From contig JASHUD010000024.1 of assembly GCA_030040215.1 (NCBI GenBank), positions 1-14,764 of the forward strand: a stretch of DNA of 14,764 nucleotides, read 5' to 3'. The notes beneath the pieces were generated by a model that was not told the origin of the DNA, searched no databases, and saw only the letters and a program-made list of their open reading frames with translations. Of the stretch, positions 7,471-13,384 are shown in pieces; within the stretch, counting starts at the first letter, position 1; the number at the start of each line of letters is the position of its first letter. The DNA is from Methylovirgula sp. (lineage in GTDB: Bacteria > Pseudomonadota > Alphaproteobacteria > Rhizobiales > Beijerinckiaceae). The position numbers and the translations under genes are program-made.

Positions 7471-8708
7471 TGAACGGCGCCTCGGAAACACCGGAACAGA
7501 TTGCCCCGATCCCGCGCATCTCGATGCAGGCGTTTTGCGAAACGCCTGAGATCGCGCACGTCGTCCAGCAGGCGATTTCCGACCGACGCATGGAAAAGGC
7601 GCACGTCAAGGTAAACATGGGCGGCGTGCCGGCGGCGATCGAAGCGTATCGGTCGTCGCCGACGCCCAATGTGATCTTCTTGGAATCGGCGGCAAGCCGC
7701 GAGGAGCTTTTCGAATATCTTCACGCGCTCGCCGAATACTGCGATCCCGGCACCAAAGTGGTCGTGGCCGGGCGCATGAACGATATCGTGCTGTATCGCG
7801 AATTGATGGCGCGCGGGGTCAGCGAATACCTCGTGACGCCTTTCGCGGTGATCGACTTTGTCCGGACGATTTCGCATCTTTACACAAGTGATGGGGCCCC
7901 GCCGGTCGGCAAGACTATCGCTTTCGCGGGGGCAAAGGGCGGTATTGGCGCCTCCACCCTCGCCCATAACGTGGCCTGGGCGATCCCGCATGATCTCGAT
8001 ATTCAGGCGGTGCTGGTCGATCTCGACCTCGGCTTCGGGACGGGGGGACTGGATTTCAACCAGGACCCGCCGCAAGGAATTGCGGAAGCGGTTTTCGCGC
8101 CGGATCGCGTCGATTCGAATCTCGTCGATCGGTTGCTATCGCGCTGCAGCGACAAAATGAGCATCCTAGCCGCGCCGGCGACGCTCGACCGCACCTACGA
8201 TTTCTCCGAAACGGCATTCGACGCGATCATCGACATTTTGCGGACTTCGACGCCTTGCGTCGTCCTCGATGTGCCGCATACGTGGACGGCCTGGACGCGG
8301 CGCGCGCTGATCGGAGCCGACGAAATCGTTGTCGTTGCGGCCCCCGATCTCGCCAATCTGCGCAATGCCAAGAGTCTGGTCGATACACTGCGCACGGCGC
8401 GGCCGAACGACGCCAAGCCGAGACTGGTCTTCAATCTTGTCGGCGTCCCAAAACGACCGGAAATCTCCATCGGCGACTTCGTCAAGGCCATCGATCTTGA
8501 ACCGTCCGGCGTGATCAATTTCGAACCGAAGCTTTTCGGAACGGCCTCGAATAACGGCCAGATGATCGCCGAGGTCGAGCCGGCCAGCAAAGCCAACGAG
8601 ACCATCTCGGAACTCGCCAAGATCGTGACCGGGCGTTTCGAAATCCGGAAGACCAAAAAGAACCTGCTCGATCCTTTGAAGCTGCTCGGCCTCAGCAAAG
8701 CGTCTTAG
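7467..8708 (+). CDS. cpaE: Pilus localisation ATPase-like protein CpaE (TadZ)
   Basis: A 413-aa cytoplasmic MinD/ParA-superfamily protein that places the Tad machine at its cell site. Residues about 20-140 form a receiver-like domain without an obvious phospho-acceptor triad. Residues about 148-400 are the ATPase-like domain: deviant P-loop AKGGIGAST (156-164), VLVDLDLGFGTGG (183-195), and a Walker-B-like CVVLDVPH (264-271). The signature Lys157 is kept, but the P-loop lysine of MinD (KGGxGKT) is Ala162. This is a known atypical state in CpaE/TadZ proteins and suggests altered or absent hydrolysis. The start overlaps the cpaD stop by 4 bp; a second ATG follows immediately at 7470 and either may be used. 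A 192-bp gap separates it from cpaF. Confidence 0.94.
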   Translation: MMNGASETPEQIAPIPRISMQAFCETPEIAHVVQQAISDRRMEKAHVKVNMGGVPAAIEAYRSSPTPNVIFLESAASREELFEYLHALAEYCDPGTKVVVAGRMNDIVLYRELMARGVSEYLVTPFAVIDFVRTISHLYTSDGAPPVGKTIAFAGAKGGIGASTLAHNVAWAIPHDLDIQAVLVDLDLGFGTGGLDFNQDPPQGIAEAVFAPDRVDSNLVDRLLSRCSDKMSILAAPATLDRTYDFSETAFDAIIDILRTSTPCVVLDVPHTWTAWTRRALIGADEIVVVAAPDLANLRNAKSLVDTLRTARPNDAKPRLVFNLVGVPKRPEISIGDFVKAIDLEPSGVINFEPKLFGTASNNGQMIAEVEPASKANETISELAKIVTGRFEIRKTKKNLLDPLKLLGLSKAS

Positions 8709-8900
8709 GCGATCCAAAGAATTGCGCGAGCCTTTCACGGATCTTAGTAGCTCTTTTTAAATTCTTCCGAGATTTCTTAATGGCAAGCGGGCCGGACCGG
8801 CCCGGGTGTGATCTAGGCCGGGCCGCCCGGCTGTCGGAGTTCCGCCGCGAATTCGCGACGGCGGACCGCTGCGTGTGAGGCGGCCGAAAAAGGAGAGGCG
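8709..8900 (+). promoter_or_regulatory. cpaE-cpaF gap with three GC-rich stem-loops; putative structured leader
   Basis: This is the largest gap within the cpaB-tadC run. After a T-rich stretch (TTTTTAAATT near 8754) come three stem-loops: CGGGCCG/CGGCCCG (8788-8804, 3-nt loop), GCCGGG/CCCGGC (8817-8831, 3-nt loop) and TCCGCCG/CGGCGGA (8841-8865, loop containing CGAATTCG). The cpaF ribosome site follows at 8891. No convincing -35/-10 was seen. The region may hold an mRNA processing or attenuation element, or a promoter for cpaF-tadB-tadC. A 32-codon ORF (8780-8878) overlaps the hairpins. Confidence 0.4.
8891..8898 (+). promoter_or_regulatory. Ribosome binding site of cpaF
   Basis: AGGAGAGG, a near-perfect Shine-Dalgarno, ends 2 nt before the ATG, with the AGGAG core spaced 5 nt. 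It is the strongest site in the cluster and fixes the cpaF start at 8901. Confidence 0.8.
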
Positions 8901-10337
8901 ATGTTCGGTAAGCGCACGAGTACCGCCGAAACTGTGCCGGCGCGGCCGACGCCGGTCGCGGTCCCGGTCCTGCGCGGCGTCTCGGATAACCGCCGGACGG
9001 TGCCGACCATCATCGAGCCGGCCGCTCCGCAGCCGGCCGAAGCGCCCCGCTCCGACGAATATTACGTCACGAAGAGCATGATCTTCGGAGCGCTGATCGA
9101 GGCCATCGATCTCTCCCAGCTGGCCCGTCTCGACGCCGAGAGCGCGCGCGAGGAAATCCGCGACATCGTCAACGAGATCGTGGCGATCAAGAACATCGTC
9201 ATGTCGATTTCCGAGCAGGAGGATCTGCTCGAAGATATCTGCAACGACGTGTTGGGCTACGGACCCCTCGAACCCCTGCTGGCGCGCGACGAGATCGCCG
9301 ATATTATGGTTAACGGTGCGATGCAGACCTACATCGAGGTGGGCGGCAAGCTGCAGCTGACCAACATCCGCTTCCGCGACAACGCCCAGTTGATGAACAT
9401 CTGCCAGCGCATGGTCAGTCAGGTCGGCCGCCGGGTTGATGAAGCCTCGCCGATCTGCGACGCGCGACTCACCGATGGTTCGCGCATCAATGTCATCGCA
9501 CCACCGCTCGCCATCGACGGGCCGGCACTCACGATCCGCAAATTCCGCAAGGATAAGCTCACTCTCGACCAATTCATCAAGTACGGATGCATCTCGCCGG
9601 AGGGCGGCGAAATCCTCAAGATCGTCGGGCGTGTCCGCTGCAACGTGCTGATTTCCGGCGGCACCGGGTCGGGCAAGACGACGCTGCTCAACTGCCTCAC
9701 GCAGTTCATCGACGCGGACGAACGGGTCATTACCTGCGAGGACGCGGCGGAACTGCAGCTGCAGCAGCCGCATGTCGTGCGTCTCGAAACGCGCCCCCCC
9801 AATCTCGAGGGAACCGGCGCCGTGACGATGCGCGATTTGGTGCGCAACTGCCTGCGTATGCGTCCCGAACGGATCATCGTCGGCGAGGTCCGCGGTCCCG
9901 AAGCTTTCGATCTGCTCCAAGCGATGAACACCGGCCATGACGGCTCGATGGGCACCGTGCACGCTAACTCGCCGCGCGAGGCGCTGGGCCGCCTCGAGTC
10001 GATGATTACGATGGGCGGGTTCCAGCTTCCAATCAAGACGATCCGCGAAATGCTCGCCTCCTCGATCGACGTCATTATCCAGACGGCGCGTCTGCGCGAC
10101 GGATCGCGCCGCATCACGCAAATCACCGAAATCGTGGGTATCGAAGGCGACGTCATCACCACGCAGGACATCGTCGTTTACGATATTTTGGGCGAGGACG
10201 CCTCGGGTCGGATCAAGGGCAGACATCGCTCGACCGGCGTGGGCAAACCGCGCTTCTGGGACCGGGCGCGTTATTTCGGCGAGGACGAACGGCTGGCGCG
10301 CGCCCTCGACGCCGCCGAGCTGAAGACCGAGGCCTGA
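8901..10337 (+). CDS. cpaF: Tad pilus secretion ATPase CpaF (TadA)
   Basis: A 478-aa hexameric secretion ATPase that powers Flp pilus extension (and retraction in studied Tad systems) from the cytoplasmic face. A proline/alanine-rich N-terminal tail (1-50) precedes an all-helical and N-terminal domain (about 55-215, with VLGYGPLEPLLARDEIADIMVNG). The RecA-like core shows Walker A GGTGSGKTT (253-261), Asp box ITCEDAAELQL (277-287), Walker B RIIVGEVRGPEA (324-335) and His box GTVHANSPREALGRLE (351-366). All key residues are present. The last 40 residues are charged and variable. The start is set by AGGAGAGG at 8891-8898. It is followed after 30 bp by tadB. Confidence 0.97.
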   Translation: MFGKRTSTAETVPARPTPVAVPVLRGVSDNRRTVPTIIEPAAPQPAEAPRSDEYYVTKSMIFGALIEAIDLSQLARLDAESAREEIRDIVNEIVAIKNIVMSISEQEDLLEDICNDVLGYGPLEPLLARDEIADIMVNGAMQTYIEVGGKLQLTNIRFRDNAQLMNICQRMVSQVGRRVDEASPICDARLTDGSRINVIAPPLAIDGPALTIRKFRKDKLTLDQFIKYGCISPEGGEILKIVGRVRCNVLISGGTGSGKTTLLNCLTQFIDADERVITCEDAAELQLQQPHVVRLETRPPNLEGTGAVTMRDLVRNCLRMRPERIIVGEVRGPEAFDLLQAMNTGHDGSMGTVHANSPREALGRLESMITMGGFQLPIKTIREMLASSIDVIIQTARLRDGSRRITQITEIVGIEGDVITTQDIVVYDILGEDASGRIKGRHRSTGVGKPRFWDRARYFGEDERLARALDAAELKTEA

Positions 10338-10367
10338 TCGGCTTTGCAGCCGCGCATGGAGTGAGGC

Positions 10368-11342
10368 ATGATTTTCCGTATTTTTGCGCTGGCGATATTG
10401 GCGGCCCTTTCGGTCGGCGGCCTCGGCTTCGTTTTTGTCTATCCACTGCTGAGCGGTGAGCGCAAGGCGGAGAAACGGCAAGCCGCATTCACCTCGGGCC
10501 CAATCAGGAAGAGCGCGGATCGGTTGGCCGACGCCGCGGCGCGGCGCAAACAGATCAGCGATAGCGTGAAAGAAATCGAAGCACGCAGCTCACGCAAGCG
10601 CATTACGATCGACGACATGCTTACCCGGGCCGGCTTGAGCTGGTCGACAACGCAATTCCTGATCTCCGCCGCGTTGGCAGGGCTCGTTTTCGGGACGGCG
10701 ACGTTCTTTCTCGACGGCAATCTCTACATAGCATTGGCGGTGACTTTGGTAGGCGGCGCGGGGTTGCCGATCTGGACGCTCAAATTCCTGGCCAAGCGGC
10801 GTTTGAAGAAATTCGTCACGCTGTTTCCCGACGCGATCGATATCATCGTGCGTGGCGTCAAGGCGGGATTGCCGCTCGGCGACTGCCTGCACGTCATCGC
10901 CAAGGAAGTGGCCGAGCCGATCCGCACCGAGTTCCGCTTCATTGTCGAGGCGCAGACGATGGGGTTGTCGATAACCGAATCCGTCGATCGCCTCGTTGCC
11001 CGCGTGCCGATCCCGGAAACAAGTTTCTTCTCCATTGTCATCAGCATCCAGCAGAAGGCCGGCGGCAGCCTTTCCGAAGCGCTCGCCAACCTTTCCGCCG
11101 TGCTGCGCGAACGCAGGAAGATGGAAGGCAAGATCAAGGCCTTGTCGTCGGAGGCGCGCGCCTCCGCCTATATCATCGGCTCGCTGCCTTTCGTGGTCGG
11201 CGGATTGGTCTATCTGACGAGCCCGAAATACATGAGCCTCCTATGGATGACGCCCACCGGACAATTTGTGATGGGCGGCAGCGCACTGTGGATGGGGATC
11301 GGCATCTTCATCATGAAGAAGATGGTGTCGTTCGACTTCTGA
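10368..11342 (+). CDS. tadB: Inner-membrane platform protein TadB
   Basis: A 324-aa type II secretion system F-like membrane protein that with TadC couples CpaF motion to pilin polymerisation. There is an N-terminal membrane segment (residues 3-28), a charged cytoplasmic stretch (30-90) and a hydrophobic pair (about 97-142). The T2SSF domain spans about 155-283 (FPDAIDIIVRGVKAGLPLGDCL ... SFFSIVISIQQKAGGSLSEALANLSAVLRERRKMEGKIKALSSEARASA). A C-terminal membrane segment ends in FIMKKMVSFDF. GGAG lies about 6 nt before the ATG. It starts 30 bp after cpaF and ends 35 bp before tadC, consistent with one transcript. Confidence 0.95.
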   Translation: MIFRIFALAILAALSVGGLGFVFVYPLLSGERKAEKRQAAFTSGPIRKSADRLADAAARRKQISDSVKEIEARSSRKRITIDDMLTRAGLSWSTTQFLISAALAGLVFGTATFFLDGNLYIALAVTLVGGAGLPIWTLKFLAKRRLKKFVTLFPDAIDIIVRGVKAGLPLGDCLHVIAKEVAEPIRTEFRFIVEAQTMGLSITESVDRLVARVPIPETSFFSIVISIQQKAGGSLSEALANLSAVLRERRKMEGKIKALSSEARASAYIIGSLPFVVGGLVYLTSPKYMSLLWMTPTGQFVMGGSALWMGIGIFIMKKMVSFDF

Positions 11343-11377
11343 CGGTCCTTCGGCACAAACAATTATAGGCCGCTTTT

Positions 11378-12355
11378 ATGACGGATCTGCTTTTTAGCCT
11401 CTGGAACCGGCAAGCAATGTTGAGCATTCTCGTGGCGATCGCGACGGTCGCGACGATCCTCACGCTCGCTATGCCTTTGCTGCAAACGGACGCGCTGGCG
11501 CGCCGCATGAAACGCGTGGCAAATGAGCGCGAGCGCATTCGTGCCCGTGAGCGGGAACGGCTCTACCAGAAGAAAGTCAGTCTCCGTCAACAGCCCAAGG
11601 CCTACATGAAAGAGGTCGTCGAAAGATTCAATCTTTCGAAATGGCTCGGTACGGAGGAAGCGAAGAAACAGATGACGATGGCGGGTTTTCGCGGCCAGCA
11701 AGCGGAAATCGGTTTTCTGTTTTTCCGGCTTGTCACGCCGATTGCGCTGTTCATTTTAGCGCTGTTCTATTTGTTCTTTTTAAGCAGTTTCAACTGGTCG
11801 GCGCCGGTCGATTTCGCGGTGGCTATGGCGGCCGCCTATCTCGGCATCAAGGCCCCGGAGCTTTTCCTGCGCAATCGAATCGCCAAACGACAGAAGTCGA
11901 TGACGCGGGCCGTACCCGACGCCTTGGATCTTCTGCTGATCTGCGTCGAATCCGGGATGTCGATCGAGCCCGCCTTCCGCAAAGTTGCGCAGGAGATGGG
12001 CGAGCAATCGATCGAGCTCGCCGAGGAGTTCTCGCTCACCACCGCGGAGCTGTCTTTTCTGCCCGACCGGCGTGTCGCCTACGAAAACCTCGCGGCGCGA
12101 ACCGGGATCGACTCGCTGAAACAGATCGTTACGGTGCTCAACCAAGCCGAACGCTACGGCACGCCGCTCGGCCAGGCGTTGCGCGTCGTCTCGCAGGAGA
12201 GCCGGACGAAGCGTATGAACGAGGCGGAGAAGAAGGCCGCCGCGTTGCCGCCCAAACTCACCGTGCCGATGATCCTGTTCTTTCTGCCGGTGCTTTTCGC
12301 GGTCATCATCACGCCGGCGATTGTCCAGGTTTCGCAGGTAACGAGCGGCCACTGA
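11378..12355 (+). CDS. tadC: Inner-membrane platform protein TadC
   Basis: A 325-aa partner of TadB in the inner-membrane platform. It has an N-terminal membrane segment (about 14-35), then an Arg/Glu-rich charged segment (41-66), and a hydrophobic pair (about 113-158). The T2SSF domain spans about 180-310 (VPDALDLLLICVESGMSIEPAFRKVAQEM ... GTPLGQALRVVSQESRTKRMNEAEKKAAALPPKLTVPMILFFLPVLFAVIITPAIVQV). The ribosome site is weak (ATAGG about 9 nt upstream), suggesting reinitiation after tadB. Its stop lies in the loop of a 10-bp hairpin at 12340-12371, 30 bp before the convergent tadD stop. It is the last + strand tad gene here. Confidence 0.95.
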   Translation: MTDLLFSLWNRQAMLSILVAIATVATILTLAMPLLQTDALARRMKRVANERERIRARERERLYQKKVSLRQQPKAYMKEVVERFNLSKWLGTEEAKKQMTMAGFRGQQAEIGFLFFRLVTPIALFILALFYLFFLSSFNWSAPVDFAVAMAAAYLGIKAPELFLRNRIAKRQKSMTRAVPDALDLLLICVESGMSIEPAFRKVAQEMGEQSIELAEEFSLTTAELSFLPDRRVAYENLAARTGIDSLKQIVTVLNQAERYGTPLGQALRVVSQESRTKRMNEAEKKAAALPPKLTVPMILFFLPVLFAVIITPAIVQVSQVTSGH

Positions 12356-12371
12356 CAGCGCGCCGCTCGTT
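12340..12371. terminator. Hairpin spanning the tadC stop codon, between convergent tadC and tadD
   Basis: A perfect 10-bp inverted repeat: AACGAGCGGC (12340-12349) and GCCGCTCGTT (12362-12371), with a 12-nt loop that contains the tadC TGA. It covers almost the whole short space between the convergent genes, so it could terminate both transcripts. T-tracts after it are absent on both strands, so intrinsic termination would be weak. Confidence 0.45.
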
Positions 12372-12385
12372 CCGTAGCAAACCCG

Positions 12386-13264
12386 TCACTGCGGATCGGC
12401 CGCCCCCAGCTGGGTCGGCTGGAGAACGCGGCGCTGCGCGTCGCGTTGCGGCGCGTCGTTCTTTGCGGTCTTTGCGGTCTTCTTGTCGAGCTTGCGAATC
12501 TCGTCCCAAGGATCGGCCTGGGCGATCATTTCGCGGATCGAAGCGACGTTCTCGGCGGCGTCCACGGGCGAAAGGTCCTGTTGCGCGACGTTCTGCGCCG
12601 CGTCGAACTTGCCTTCGAGCGCCAGAACGAGCGCCAGGTTCTGGCGCACCCGCATATCGGCGCCGGGCTCAGCCGCCGCCCGGCGCAGCGTCGATTCGGC
12701 CAACGGCAATTGCTTCGAAAGCGCGTAGGAAAGTCCAAGGTTGGAGAGAACCTGCGGCTGATTGGGAGCAATCTTCAGCGCCGCCGAATAGTACTCCTGC
12801 GCCTGATCGTGATCGCCGAGCTGGTCGGCCACGACGCCCTGCGCCGAGAGGATCGACCAATTCGGCTGCTCGGGCGTGTGCGCCTCCGGCAGAACGGTCT
12901 GGGCCTCCCGCGAACGGCCGTCCTCGGCCAAAGCCTTGCCGTAAGCCCCCAGCACGTCCATGTCCTTCGGATATTTGGCGGCGAGTCTCTGGGTGACCGC
13001 CACCGCCTGCGCATAGCGAGTCAGCGCCCGCAGCGCGCGCGCGTAGGCCAAGGCGATTTGTTTGTTGTCGGGATTGGCCTCATAGGCACGCCCCAGGTCG
13101 TCGGTATAGCTTTCCAGTTGCGCCGTGGAGGTGGGTAAGGCCGCGTTCGGGTTAGTCGATCCGGTGAGGCCGCCGATTCCGATCCCTTGGCATCCGGCAA
13201 GGAGGAGTGCCGCCAGGAGACCGGCGACCGCGGGCCGCGCTTTCGAGGATGGGATGACGCGCAT
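12386..13264 (-). CDS. tadD: Tad pilus TPR lipoprotein TadD
   Basis: A 292-aa outer-membrane lipoprotein with tetratricopeptide repeats; the family helps the secretin assemble. The signal MRVIPSSKARPAVAGLLAALLLAGC has a classic lipobox LAGC with Cys25. TPR helices run from about residue 50 to 215, including LGRAYEANPDNKQIALAYARALRALTRYAQAV and YYSAALKIAPNQPQVLSNLGLSYALSKQLPLAESTLRRA. A charged Lys/Asp/Gln-rich tail follows (about 240-292). The frame stays open far upstream antisense to the aminopeptidase. The real start is the ATG at 13264, because it gives the lipoprotein signal and has GGAAAGGG (13271-13278) 6 nt upstream. It is inverted relative to the other tad genes, so it needs its own promoter in the 120-bp divergent region. 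Confidence 0.92.
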   Translation of the reverse strand: MRVIPSSKARPAVAGLLAALLLAGCQGIGIGGLTGSTNPNAALPTSTAQLESYTDDLGRAYEANPDNKQIALAYARALRALTRYAQAVAVTQRLAAKYPKDMDVLGAYGKALAEDGRSREAQTVLPEAHTPEQPNWSILSAQGVVADQLGDHDQAQEYYSAALKIAPNQPQVLSNLGLSYALSKQLPLAESTLRRAAAEPGADMRVRQNLALVLALEGKFDAAQNVAQQDLSPVDAAENVASIREMIAQADPWDEIRKLDKKTAKTAKNDAPQRDAQRRVLQPTQLGAADPQ

Positions 13265-13311
13265 CGATCGCCCTTTCCGTTCTGCCGCTTGCCAGCAATA
13301 AAAAGTTAACC

Positions 13312-13326
13312 CTAAGAAACGGTTAA
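13312..13326 (-). promoter_or_regulatory. Near-match to CtrA box upstream of tadD
   Basis: Read on the minus strand this is TTAACCGTTTCTTAG, i.e. TTAA-N7-TTAG, one base off TTAA-N7-TTAA. It ends 47 bp before the tadD ATG. A further GTTAAC lies at 13305-13310. The site is in the divergent tadD-aminopeptidase region. Confidence 0.3.
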
Positions 13327-13384
13327 GAGCAGGATCTGCTAAAACAACGGAACAACGCGCCGATACCTTCCCGCGGAGTTCGCG

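Noticed and set aside
8757..10481. 574-aa open frame on the minus strand opposite cpaF
   Set aside because: It is the antisense shadow of a fully conserved cpaF in GC-rich DNA. The peptide is His/Asp/Arg-rich without a recognisable domain or start signal.
13328..13340. Small stem-loop AGCAG-GAT-CTGCT upstream of the aminopeptidase
   Set aside because: A 5-bp stem with 3-nt loop is too short to support a regulatory or terminator call.
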